Shown: positions 1-7,741 of the stretch, one piece after another
Position numbering within the stretch: position 1 is the stretch's first letter
How the letters are laid out: every line of letters starts with the position of its first letter
DNA from: JBHIDQ01 sp046760155
GTDB lineage: Bacteria; Chloroflexota; Dehalococcoidia; Dehalococcoidales; RBG-16-60-22
Assembly: GCA_046760155.1 (NCBI GenBank)
Contig: JBHIDQ010000041.1
Coordinates: 1-13,453, forward strand
DNA: 13,453 nucleotides
Direction: 5' to 3'
The notes under the pieces: model-generated
Told to the model about the DNA's origin: nothing
Seen by the model: the letters and a program-made list of their open reading frames with translations, nothing else
Database searches by the model: none
Made by a program: the position numbers and the translations under genes

Positions 1-1035
1 GCTCCCGCCCCGGCTCCAGCCCCAGCCCCAGCACCCGCTCCGGCACCCGCCGCACCCGCTGAGGTAATTGAGTGGAAGCAGCAGACTGGTCATCCGGCGG
101 GAACTCCCTACTTCCTAGGACTGGAACGCCTTGGTAACTCGATTACTGACGCCACTGGCGGGCGAATCGTCGTTGAATCTTTTCCAGCTGGTGCTGTCGT
201 ACCAACCTTCAAAGAGTATGACGGGATAAATCAGGGAATCCTCGATGCTGGCATTGCTCCCCCATTTCATGTTAGGGAAGTGACTGGGAAGGCAACCACT
301 CTTTTCATGAACCGAGCTGCCGGACCAGAGCCCATTGGGCAGTACATCTGGCTGATGGAAGGAGGCGGCTTGGAACTGTACCAGGAGTTGATTGCCGATG
401 ACCTCCCTAACCTGTTGTATCTAAAAGGCGCCGGCTTCATAGGCACTCCAGAGGTCTTTTGCCACTCCACAATAAAATTCGAAACTCCGGAAGACCTGGT
501 CGGAGTGAACATGCGCACCGCTGGTGACGGCGGCGAGGTACTTGCCAGAATGGGTGTGAACACGCTCATGATGCCCCATGAGGAGATCTACGAGTCTATT
601 CAGCGCGGCTTGCTTGACATGGCTGAATCAGGTGGACCACAGTTTAACTGGGACTTGGCCTATCAGGAAGTAACTGACTATATGTATCTGGGCACCTTGC
701 GCCAGCCGTGCGAGTGGTTAGGCTACGCCATAAACCGGCAGTCCTGGGAAGCGCTTACCCCTGAGCTTCAGAAGATAGTCCATGCCGTAGTCCGGGCAGA
801 CGCCATGGTCTATTATAATGAGACGATCATGAAGGATGCGGCCACAGTGCAAAAGTTCAGGGATTACGGTAATGAAGTACTGGCAGTACCGGACCCTGTC
901 AAGGAAGCATTCCGCGAGAAAGCCAAGGAATTCTACGCTGAAGCGTCGGCTGACGACCCCTTCATGCAGAAAGCACTGAAATCGATGGACGACTTTATGG
1001 AACTCTACTATGGCTACGTCGGAACCTGGGATTAA
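1..1035 (+). CDS. TRAP transporter solute-binding protein, DctP family (5' partial)
   Basis: Periplasmic or lipid-anchored protein that captures a solute, usually an organic acid, and delivers it to the DctQM permease. The frame is open from base 1, so the true start and the signal peptide lie outside the window; 344 residues are visible. The first 20 or so residues are an Ala-Pro repeat, the kind of linker that follows a lipoprotein signal. The mature domain follows, with the family-typical stretch around residue 172 (NMRT, holding the Arg that normally pairs with the substrate carboxylate), then a run ending MMPHEEIYESIQRG. A GTG at 280 opens a shorter reading frame but lies inside the fold and is not the start. 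Downstream dctQ and dctM genes confirm the assignment. The substrate cannot be read from sequence. The sequence style recalls the mannitol/chloroaromatic-type TRAP branch, an inference. Confidence 0.92.
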   Translation, partial: APAPAPAPAPAPAPAPAAPAEVIEWKQQTGHPAGTPYFLGLERLGNSITDATGGRIVVESFPAGAVVPTFKEYDGINQGILDAGIAPPFHVREVTGKATTLFMNRAAGPEPIGQYIWLMEGGGLELYQELIADDLPNLLYLKGAGFIGTPEVFCHSTIKFETPEDLVGVNMRTAGDGGEVLARMGVNTLMMPHEEIYESIQRGLLDMAESGGPQFNWDLAYQEVTDYMYLGTLRQPCEWLGYAINRQSWEALTPELQKIVHAVVRADAMVYYNETIMKDAATVQKFRDYGNEVLAVPDPVKEAFREKAKEFYAEASADDPFMQKALKSMDDFMELYYGYVGTWD

Positions 1036-1067
1036 AGTCTCTGGCCGGTAGCAAAGTAACTAGCCAG

Positions 1068-1105
1068 TCCTCCCGCTCCGGGGAATAGCTCTCGGAGCGG
1101 GAGGA
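1068..1105 (+). promoter_or_regulatory. Intercistronic hairpin between binding-protein and permease genes
   Basis: A perfect 13-bp inverted repeat (TCCTCCCGCTCCG at 1068-1080, its complement at 1093-1105) encloses a 12-base loop. It starts 32 bases after the binding-protein stop and ends 20 bases before the DctQ start. No run of T follows, so it is not a standard intrinsic terminator. In binding-protein transport operons such hairpins commonly protect the upstream mRNA from 3' decay, so that binding protein is made in excess over permease. That role is inferred here. Confidence 0.75.
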
Positions 1106-1125
1106 TATATAGAGAGCCTTAGGCA

Positions 1126-1635
1126 ATGAAAAGCGTCTTGCGAACCATTGATGCCATTAGTGATTGGGCGGGAAGGTCAATATCTTGGTGTGCGGTCGGG
1201 CTGGTTTCAATAGTGGTGCTGGAAGTCTTCATGCGCTATGCGGCGCAAAAGACAATTATGTGGTCAACCGAGACCGACCTTATGCTTGGTACCGCCCTCT
1301 TCTGTGCTGGCTGGGCCTACGCTCATCGCCATCACGCCCATATCCGAATTGACCTTATCTACCTGCGAATGCCCGCCAGAGTGAGAGCAATTTTTGATGT
1401 TACTGGCACCTTAATCCTCTTTTTCCCCTTAATGTTAGTCTTCATCCAGGCTTCTGCTTCCTACACCTGGCGAGCCTATACAACCGGTGAGGAGTCCAAC
1501 TTGACTTACTGGTATCCACCAATCTGGCCGTGGCGGACGATAGTATTGCTCGGCTTTGTCCTGCTCACCCTGCAAGGTTTGGCGCACTTCTACCGCGACG
1601 TATACGCAATGATAAGGAACAAGCCCTATGATTGA
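1126..1635 (+). CDS. TRAP transporter small permease, DctQ family
   Basis: Small integral membrane subunit that pairs with DctM in the inner membrane. The 169-residue product is the usual length for DctQ. It shows about four hydrophobic segments (roughly residues 20-37, 50-66, 88-108 and 138-156), with the family's typical basic/His loop (AHRHHAHIRID, around residues 66-76) after the second segment. The ATG is preceded by a weak Shine-Dalgarno-like AGG. The gene lies 90 bases after the binding-protein gene, separated by the hairpin, and its last 8 bases overlap the start of dctM, which implies translational coupling and equal production of both permease subunits. Confidence 0.93.
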   Translation: MKSVLRTIDAISDWAGRSISWCAVGLVSIVVLEVFMRYAAQKTIMWSTETDLMLGTALFCAGWAYAHRHHAHIRIDLIYLRMPARVRAIFDVTGTLILFFPLMLVFIQASASYTWRAYTTGEESNLTYWYPPIWPWRTIVLLGFVLLTLQGLAHFYRDVYAMIRNKPYD

Positions 1636-2962
1636 TTTAAGTCCGGAAGTGGTCACCATTATCATGTTCGGCGCCCTTCTAGTGGGTGTCCTGCTCGGTG
1701 TCCCCTTAGCCATCATCATCGGCGCCATCGCGCTGGGGATGGGATTTATCGAATACGGGACTTCGGTTGGGGACATACTCTATCCTCGCGTCTTTGCCAT
1801 AATGACAAAATACGTCCTCTTGGCGGTTCCCTTGTTTGTTTTCATGGGAGGCATGCTGGAACGCTCGGGAATAACCGAGAAAATGTATGACGCCTTATAT
1901 TTATGGCTCGGTGGTTTGAGGGGTGGACTGTCGGTAATCACAGTCATAATCGGCACCATCCTAGCGGCTACGGTGGGCATAATTGCCGCGTCAATCACCA
2001 TGCTCGCCCTAGTTGCCCTTCCTGCCATGATGAAGCGAGGTTACAGTAAAAGCTTAGCCTCTGGTTCGGTTTGTGCCGGTGGCTGTCTGGGCATTCTCAT
2101 TCCCCCCAGCGTCATGCTCATTATTTACGGGCCAATGGCCCTGATATCGGTGGGGAAGCTGTTCATGGCTGCCTTTTTCCCTGGCTTTATGCTTTCCGCT
2201 TTGTATTGTACTTACATCCTGATTCGCAGTTATTTACAACCGCATATAGCGCCAGCCGTACCGCCGGAAGAAAGAAGGGTATCCTTATTTAAGAAAACAA
2301 CCATGCTCCTCACCTCGATGGTGCCACCGGTGCTTCTTATCCTGGCAGTGCTGGGCAGCATCTTCGCCGGGGTCGCCGCTCCCACTGAAGCCGCCGGCGT
2401 TGGTGCTCTCGCCGCCACGCTGTTGACCATTGCCTATCGCCGGTTTAACTTTAGAGTCCTCAGAGAATCGTCAATGCTCACCCTCCGGATATCCGGTTTC
2501 ATCTTTCTCATCATTGTCATGGCTTACGCCTTTGTTGGCGTATTCATCGCTTCCGGGGGACCAAAGGTGGTGGAGGAAGCCATTCTGGGAGCTCCCGGTG
2601 GGCGTTGGGGGGCTTTTGCCGTCATCATGTTCATCATCTTTCTACTGGGCTTCTTCATTGATTGGATTGGCATTGTCCTTATTATGGTGCCGATAATGCA
2701 CCCCATCGCCGCTACCCTTGGCTTTGACCAGCTCTGGTTTGCTATGATGATTTGTGTTAACCTCCAGACTTCCTTCATGACGCCTCCCTTCGCCATGGGT
2801 ATCTTCATCACCAGAGGTGCCGCTGACCCGAAATTGGGGATAACCATGGGTGATGTCATCCGCGGGGTGCTGCCATTCGTCGGCTTGATCCTTATTGGCC
2901 TGGCGCTCTTAGTAATTTTCCCCGAGATAATAACTTGGCTACCCGCACAGATGATCAAGTAG
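1628..2962 (+). CDS. TRAP transporter large permease, DctM family
   Basis: The 444-residue, very hydrophobic membrane subunit that forms the transport path of a TRAP system, which is a sodium- or proton-driven importer. The length is standard for DctM, and about 11-12 membrane segments are visible. Family landmarks include LGILIPPSVMLIIYG (residues 154-168), APTEAAGVGA (251-260), FIDWIGI (343-349) and MTPPFAMGIF (384-393), the re-entrant and substrate or ion-site regions of this family. The ATG at 1628 sits inside the end of dctQ (ATGATTGA overlap), so its start is fixed by coupling. The FIDWIGI-type motif resembles permeases annotated as mannitol/chloroaromatic-type, but that does not define the substrate. 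Confidence 0.95.
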   Translation: MIDLSPEVVTIIMFGALLVGVLLGVPLAIIIGAIALGMGFIEYGTSVGDILYPRVFAIMTKYVLLAVPLFVFMGGMLERSGITEKMYDALYLWLGGLRGGLSVITVIIGTILAATVGIIAASITMLALVALPAMMKRGYSKSLASGSVCAGGCLGILIPPSVMLIIYGPMALISVGKLFMAAFFPGFMLSALYCTYILIRSYLQPHIAPAVPPEERRVSLFKKTTMLLTSMVPPVLLILAVLGSIFAGVAAPTEAAGVGALAATLLTIAYRRFNFRVLRESSMLTLRISGFIFLIIVMAYAFVGVFIASGGPKVVEEAILGAPGGRWGAFAVIMFIIFLLGFFIDWIGIVLIMVPIMHPIAATLGFDQLWFAMMICVNLQTSFMTPPFAMGIFITRGAADPKLGITMGDVIRGVLPFVGLILIGLALLVIFPEIITWLPAQMIK

Positions 2963-3001
2963 TCAAACAGCAACCAAAGTTCACAAAGAGATAAAGAATA
3001 T

Positions 3002-3982
3002 ATGGCTATATTAATTACCGGTGGCACCGGTTTTATTGGCTCGGGACTGGCACGTAAGCTGGTGGAGAGAGGCGAAAAAGATATCATCATTTTTGACATC
3101 GCCCCTAATCTTAAACGCGTCGCCGATATCAAGGACAGGGTGAAGATTGTCCAGGGTGACCTCAAGCTCTGGCCGGAAGTAATCAATGTCATCAGGGACA
3201 ATAACGTAGAGGGCATATTTCACCTCGGGTCAATGTTAAGCGGGGCCTGTGAGGCTAACCCCTGGTCAGGTTACCAAACCGTGGTCACGGGCACAATGCA
3301 CGTGTTGGAGGCAGCCCGGCTCCTTGACGTCAAGCGTGTTGTCTTTTCCAGCACCAGTGCCACTTATAGCCTGGGGATTCCTGAAGTCATTACCGATGAA
3401 ACACTGCAACGTCCGATTAGCATCTACGGTGCCGGCAAGTTATTTGGTGAGCATCTTGGTCGGTTCTACCGGCGCAAGTTCGGCCTCGACTTCCGTTGCT
3501 TGCGTTATTTCATGGTCGTTGGCCCCGGTAGCAAAACACTGCCCCCCTATGCCGAGCATATGGCCTTAATGACCGAGAATGCCGCCTTGGGCAAACCTTA
3601 TGTCTGCCGGGTCAGGGAAGACCAGGGACTTCCGCTCACCTACGTCAAAGATAACGTCCGCGCCACCGAAATGCTATATTATGCCCCGGAGGCACAAATC
3701 AAGACAGTTTGCTATAACGTCATTGGAGTCTCACCAGCCAAAACGCCCAAGCAATTGGCACTGGCGGTAAAGAAGTTTATTCCTGATGCCGAGCTTACCT
3801 TTAAGCCGGACCCGGAACTGGTACAGTTTTTTGATGCTTTCTATGGCGGTATGTATGCGGTTGATGATAGTCGAGCCCGCGAAGAATGGGGCTGGGAACC
3901 GCTGTATACTGACTTCGAAAAGATCGTGGAAGATTTTATCCACGAAGTAAGAACAAGACCCCAGTTGTGGGGGTTGCTCTAA
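3002..3982 (+). CDS. Extended SDR: NAD-dependent epimerase/dehydratase, L-threonine dehydrogenase-like
   Basis: A 326-residue extended short-chain dehydrogenase/reductase. The N-terminal Rossmann glycine motif TGGTGFIG is at residues 6-13. Asp32 at the end of the second strand suggests NAD(H) rather than NADP(H). GDL is at 52-54, the catalytic Ser/Thr region SSTS at 116-119 and the catalytic YxxxK is Tyr142/Lys146. The stretch around residues 79-107 (LSGACEANP followed by VLEAARLL) and the C-terminal DDSRAREEWGWEP are characteristic of the group holding SDR-type L-threonine 3-dehydrogenase and GalE-like epimerases. The reaction could be a hydroxy-acid or amino-acid dehydrogenation or a sugar epimerization. 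It starts 39 bases after dctM with a weak ribosome site and is probably cotranscribed with the transporter, so it may act on the imported solute. Confidence 0.88.
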   Translation: MAILITGGTGFIGSGLARKLVERGEKDIIIFDIAPNLKRVADIKDRVKIVQGDLKLWPEVINVIRDNNVEGIFHLGSMLSGACEANPWSGYQTVVTGTMHVLEAARLLDVKRVVFSSTSATYSLGIPEVITDETLQRPISIYGAGKLFGEHLGRFYRRKFGLDFRCLRYFMVVGPGSKTLPPYAEHMALMTENAALGKPYVCRVREDQGLPLTYVKDNVRATEMLYYAPEAQIKTVCYNVIGVSPAKTPKQLALAVKKFIPDAELTFKPDPELVQFFDAFYGGMYAVDDSRAREEWGWEPLYTDFEKIVEDFIHEVRTRPQLWGLL

Positions 3983-4036
3983 AAATTACCCGCCTTGCTG
4001 TCGACAAACACACCGATGCCCGCTGGCGATTAACCG

Positions 4037-6007
4037 CTAGATCTTCCGGGCTACTTCAGCCCCTTCGTAGATAGCCGAGGCGATGCTGCGTGGCTCCAGC
4101 GCATCACCAATAGTGTAGACCTCGGACACCTTATCCGCTAATTGCGTCGCCAGTTCACCTAGCGGCGTTAGCCCTCTGGCCAGAACAACTTTATCTGCTT
4201 CGAGGAAATGCTCCTCTCCGCTCTTCTTATCGACAACCGCTATTCCATTGGGGAATATTTCCTTCACGTCATGCTCATTTAGGAAGGTTACGTTTTTGTT
4301 GTCTCGCAATCTAGCCAGGAGGTCCAGCCTGTTTATCTCCGTAATGCCTCGCCCTCGGTCACTGGCTGGAGAGCGGGCAATAACCCACACCTTGTTCGCC
4401 TTCTCAGCCAGAAACTCAGCCGTCTCACAGCCTGTCGACCAGCCACCAAGTATCGCCACCTTCTGCTTCCTTATCTCCACTTTGTTATTCAGAACATCGT
4501 GAGCGGTTACCACATTTTCATTATTGATGCCGGGAATATCTGGTATCGCTGGTTTTGCTCCAGTGGCGACAATCAGTACATCGGGTTTTGCCCTTTCTAT
4601 GATATCTGGAGTCACCTCGGTTGCAAGATGAATCTCGACGTTAGACTTCTCCACCTGAGTTACCAGATAATCCCGCAGCCAGTTTATTTTATCCTTATAG
4701 GGCGGCGTGGCCGCCAGTTTCAACTGGCCCTCCCCCAGCGCCGCTAATCTCTCGTAGAGACTGACCTCGTGTCCTCTCTGGGCGGCTACTCTGGCGGCCT
4801 CCATGCCCGCTGGGCCACCACCAGCAATGAGCACTTTCTTTTTCCTTGCCGCCGGTTTCAACGGAATAAGTTCCCTTTCCCGTCCTACGGAGACATTGAC
4901 CGCACAGCGGACTTGGGCTGCCCGGTAACTGTCCAGACAGTAAAGGCAGGAAATACACTTGCGAATGTCCTCCACTCTACCCTCAGCCGCTTTGCGCGGC
5001 CATTCCGCATCAGCCAGAAGCCCCCGGGCTATGGCAATAAAGTCAGCCTTACCTTCCCGCAAAACATTCTCGGCAAACTCTGGCTCTCTCACCCCTACGG
5101 CGATGACCGGGACTTTCACCACCTGCTTAATGGCTTCAGCGTAAGGAACACGCCAACCTTGGGGGAAGGACTGGGGACATATGGTTCTGTCTACCATATC
5201 TTTATCCCCGTGGTGAAAGCCCATGGTAACGTGCATCGCATCGGCACCGGCTGCTTCGGCATACTGGGCATAGCGCTTGGAGTCCTCAAGGGTATAACCT
5301 CCCTCGGCGGTTTCCTCAGCGGTGAACCGGAAGATAACCGCCAGAGTCCCCCCCACCCTTTCCTTTATTCGCTTGATAATCTCCACGGCAAATCTGACCC
5401 TGTTTTCCACGCTTCCACCGTAACGGTCGGTTCGTTGGTTGATTCGCCGCGACATAAACTGATTGATTAGATGACCGTGAGCACCGTGTACCTCCACCGC
5501 GTCATAACCGGCCATCCTGGCTCTTTCGGCGGCGGCGGTAAACTCCTCAACCAGTTCCTCTATCTCTTCTATGCTGAGTGCCCGGGGAACTATCGGCGAG
5601 CCTGGCACCGGAATTGGCGATGGTGCTACCGGTTGCTGCCCGTGAGTCAACTCCGCATACGCCAGCGTGGCTACATTTCTCCCCGGGTGAAAAATTTGCA
5701 GCGCTATCTTGGCTCCAAACGAATGGACAGCCTCAACCAATTGGTTATGTGATGGTACATAAAGCCGATTATCAATGCACACGTTCTGATACTGACCGGC
5801 AAACTTACGGTCAACCGCCGCCGACTCCACCATAACCAAGCCAGCACCGCCCTTGGCTCTTTCTGCATAAAAGGCGATTTGGCGCTCAGATATCCCCCCT
5901 GTATCAGTAGCATACCTGGTTCCCATCGGCGCCATGACCAGGCGGTTCTTTAGTGTCATCCGCCCTATCCGCCCCGGCTGAAACAATCTCTCAAACCTTG
6001 TCGCCAT
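4037..6007 (-). CDS. Flavin/iron-sulfur oxidoreductase, 2,4-dienoyl-CoA reductase/OYE-type (FadH/TMADH family)
   Basis: A 656-residue cytoplasmic three-part enzyme expected to bind FMN, a [4Fe-4S] cluster and FAD and to move electrons between NAD(P)H and an unsaturated or amine substrate. Residues 1-340 form an old-yellow-enzyme TIM barrel (MAPMGTRYATDTGG; HGAHGHLINQF at 174-184; RYGGSVENR). Cluster cysteines are Cys351, 354, 357 and 368. FAD binding begins at GGGPAGMEAA (396-405), a second nucleotide motif GGWSTGCETA is at 521-530, and TIGDA (632-636) closes the FAD site. The cysteine spacing CX2CX2CX10C is nearer trimethylamine dehydrogenase than E. coli FadH (CX2CX3CX11C). The FadH tyrosine donor position appears to be His179. 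A Shine-Dalgarno AAGGA lies 5 bases before the ATG, and a consensus promoter lies just upstream. The substrate is unknown. Confidence 0.93.
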   Translation of the reverse strand: MATRFERLFQPGRIGRMTLKNRLVMAPMGTRYATDTGGISERQIAFYAERAKGGAGLVMVESAAVDRKFAGQYQNVCIDNRLYVPSHNQLVEAVHSFGAKIALQIFHPGRNVATLAYAELTHGQQPVAPSPIPVPGSPIVPRALSIEEIEELVEEFTAAAERARMAGYDAVEVHGAHGHLINQFMSRRINQRTDRYGGSVENRVRFAVEIIKRIKERVGGTLAVIFRFTAEETAEGGYTLEDSKRYAQYAEAAGADAMHVTMGFHHGDKDMVDRTICPQSFPQGWRVPYAEAIKQVVKVPVIAVGVREPEFAENVLREGKADFIAIARGLLADAEWPRKAAEGRVEDIRKCISCLYCLDSYRAAQVRCAVNVSVGRERELIPLKPAARKKKVLIAGGGPAGMEAARVAAQRGHEVSLYERLAALGEGQLKLAATPPYKDKINWLRDYLVTQVEKSNVEIHLATEVTPDIIERAKPDVLIVATGAKPAIPDIPGINNENVVTAHDVLNNKVEIRKQKVAILGGWSTGCETAEFLAEKANKVWVIARSPASDRGRGITEINRLDLLARLRDNKNVTFLNEHDVKEIFPNGIAVVDKKSGEEHFLEADKVVLARGLTPLGELATQLADKVSEVYTIGDALEPRSIASAIYEGAEVARKI

Positions 6008-6037
6008 CCCCTTCCTTCTTTTTCAAATTTTCCGCCC

Positions 6038-6066
6038 ATTATAGCTGCTGAAAGAAGTCTTGTCAA
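6038..6066 (-). promoter_or_regulatory. Perfect sigma-70-type promoter for the flavoenzyme gene
   Basis: Read on the minus strand, TTGACA (6066-6061), a 17-base spacer and TATAAT (6043-6038) match the housekeeping consensus at all 12 positions with ideal spacing. Transcription would begin near 6031 and leave a leader of about 25 bases before the start codon at 6007. The flavoenzyme gene can therefore be transcribed separately from the lipid kinase gene that precedes it on the same strand. No operator repeat is evident around the site. Confidence 0.85.
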
Positions 6067-6189
6067 AGAAAGTAAAGCGTCCACTGTATGTGCTAGAGAC
6101 GTGCCTAAGATTAAGTGGGCAGCATTGTATCAGAAAATTTATATATCTAGAAGAACTCTCCAAACAACGTTTCCATTACTGTGGACTCT

Positions 6190-7116
6190 CTACACCACTA
6201 TGCTTAGAGCGGATGGCAGTACCGAAAAAGACACCGGGCCTTCTCCGAGCAATTCCCCGTCAGCCTCAACAAGGATTTTCTCATCACATTGCATGGTCAT
6301 GCTCCTTATCTGCCGCGCTCTGACTTTGTCATGACTGACGTGACGCCCGTTATAGGTCATTTGCCATATTTTCATCATCTCTGCTTTTTTCACGTCGCCA
6401 AAAATAATCACGTCTAGTAACCCATCATCAGGCTTGGCATCAGGCGCGATACACATGCCACCTCCAAAGTAACTTCCATTAGCTATCACTACCATCGCAC
6501 AAACGCAAGTATCCTCAGCCTCCTCTTCCACACGCAGGGTAATACGTTTATTCTTGTAGCCAAGTAGCGAGCCAACACCTCCCAGTACGTGAGGTAAATA
6601 GTTAATTGTGCGACCGAAGTAAGTGGGCAGGCGTTTTGAAGCTTCAACCACGGTTGCCCCAAAACCCACATCGGCTTCGTTGACAAAGAAGCGATTTAAA
6701 TGCTGACCTTTACTCTTGTATTCCACAACGCCAACATCAATCGATAGCCTGTTCTGGCTGATTAAAAGGCTGGCAGAACTGACCGGGTCCGGTGGAATAC
6801 CTACGGAACGGGCAAAACTACAGGTAGTTCCCGCACTCACGATACCAAGAATTGTGTCATGTGACCCGCTTGAATTCAGAATTCCGTTTACTACCTCGTT
6901 TACCGTTCCATCACCACCAACAGCGATAAGATAACGGTAGTCTGCGTCCGCCGCTGTCCTGGCTAGCTCCGCGGCATGGCCGGCACCTTCCGTGTATACG
7001 TAGTCGAATAACAAGCCATTTTTGACCAAACGTTTGCTAATCGACGGCCATTCCCGGTAGATTGAGTGGCCACCGGCGGCCGGATTTACAATTGCCCTGG
7101 CATATGGCACGGACAT
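6190..7116 (-). CDS. Diacylglycerol kinase family lipid kinase (DagK/YegS-like)
   Basis: A 308-residue soluble or membrane-associated lipid kinase that should phosphorylate diacylglycerol or a related lipid alcohol with ATP. The family nucleotide-binding motif GGDGTVNEVVNG is at residues 67-78. The C-terminal half has GGGMCIAPDAKPDDGLLDV and a late EADGE, both standard for the DAGK catalytic fold, and the length is typical. The second conserved loop, usually GTGNDFAR, reads GTTCSFAR (residues 96-103), losing the Asn-Asp pair. The ATG at 7116 has only a weak GAG-like ribosome site. It lies 63 bases after the PAP2-like gene on the same strand, so the pair may be cotranscribed. Which lipid it uses cannot be told from sequence. 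Confidence 0.92.
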   Translation of the reverse strand: MSVPYARAIVNPAAGGHSIYREWPSISKRLVKNGLLFDYVYTEGAGHAAELARTAADADYRYLIAVGGDGTVNEVVNGILNSSGSHDTILGIVSAGTTCSFARSVGIPPDPVSSASLLISQNRLSIDVGVVEYKSKGQHLNRFFVNEADVGFGATVVEASKRLPTYFGRTINYLPHVLGGVGSLLGYKNKRITLRVEEEAEDTCVCAMVVIANGSYFGGGMCIAPDAKPDDGLLDVIIFGDVKKAEMMKIWQMTYNGRHVSHDKVRARQIRSMTMQCDEKILVEADGELLGEGPVSFSVLPSALSIVV

Positions 7117-7179
7117 TCTTGCTCACAGCCTTGAGCTATTTATGCTGTTTCCATAAGGAATATATTTTCTGACCGCGCA

Positions 7180-7641
7180 TCAATAAGTACCGGCAATGGC
7201 AAGCCACAACCAGGCCACCACCACACCCAGTAATCCCCCTACTATAACTTGAAACGAGGTATGCCCGATGAATTCTCTTAAATCACGTTCCAGTTCTATT
7301 ATCGGACGCCGCAGTCTGAGTTCCCGTATGATACGGTTCAAAACAACTGACTGTTGTCCTACCGATTGTCGAACCCCGGCCGCATCATACATCACTACCA
7401 AAGCCAGTATCGCCGAGATACCGAAGGCTACTGACCCCAAACCCTGGAGCAACGCCACTGTTGTCGCCAGAGCACAGACCACCGCTGAATGCGCACTGGG
7501 CATACCACCACTAATAACTAAATAATGCAGGTCCAATTGTTTTTTCTGTATTAGTATCACAATCACCTTCAGTAATTGCGCTATTGCCCAAGAACCTACG
7601 GGAATAATCAGCACTTTATTGGTAATGAGTTCATACCACAC
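7180..7641 (-). CDS. Divergent PAP2 family membrane protein (DUF212/YuiD-like)
   Basis: A 153-residue membrane protein of the divergent PAP2 family, related to acid phosphatases and vanadium haloperoxidases. Signature blocks are GGMPSAHSA (45-53), YDAAGVRQSVGQQ (85-97) and EFIGHTSFQV (123-132). These hold the Ser-His and His residues expected of the phosphatase core. Hydrophobic segments are near residues 8-30, 54-84 and 131-150. The start is GTG, chosen because CAGGTG lies 5 bases upstream. It precedes the lipid kinase gene on the same strand. A plausible joint role is dephosphorylation and rephosphorylation of lipid intermediates, but the biochemical function of this family is poorly defined and the role is inferred. 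Confidence 0.92.
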   Translation of the reverse strand: MWYELITNKVLIIPVGSWAIAQLLKVIVILIQKKQLDLHYLVISGGMPSAHSAVVCALATTVALLQGLGSVAFGISAILALVVMYDAAGVRQSVGQQSVVLNRIIRELRLRRPIIELERDLREFIGHTSFQVIVGGLLGVVVAWLWLAIAGTY

Positions 7642-7667
7642 TGTTTCACCTGCTGCCCTTCTAAAAG

Positions 7668-7673
7668 ATTATA
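7668..7673 (-). promoter_or_regulatory. Possible -10 box upstream of the PAP2-like gene
   Basis: A perfect TATAAT on the minus strand lies 27 bases before the GTG start of the PAP2-like gene, in the 100-base gap after the aminotransferase gene. No convincing -35 element is found at 16-19 bases, so this is weak support for a promoter serving the PAP2-like and lipid kinase genes. Confidence 0.3.
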
Positions 7674-7741
7674 ACTCCAATATAAACTTCCTGATTCCCC
7701 ATATCCAGAGGGTTTGTTAGGTGATAATTCTCGTTCCATTG

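Noticed and set aside
1..60. Short tandem repeat/CRISPR-like signal at the window start
   Set aside because: It is an in-frame Ala-Pro coding repeat of the binding-protein linker, not spaced repeats.
2524..3216. A 230-codon minus-strand frame across the dctM/SDR junction
   Set aside because: It runs opposite two well-supported genes, and its translation is low-complexity without motifs.
3983..4036. Bidirectional terminator between the convergent SDR and flavoenzyme genes
   Set aside because: The 54-base gap shows no convincing stem with a T-tract on either strand.
4769..5470. A 233-codon plus-strand open frame opposite the flavoenzyme gene
   Set aside because: It is the antisense shadow of a gene with clear domain motifs throughout, and its translation shows no recognisable domain.
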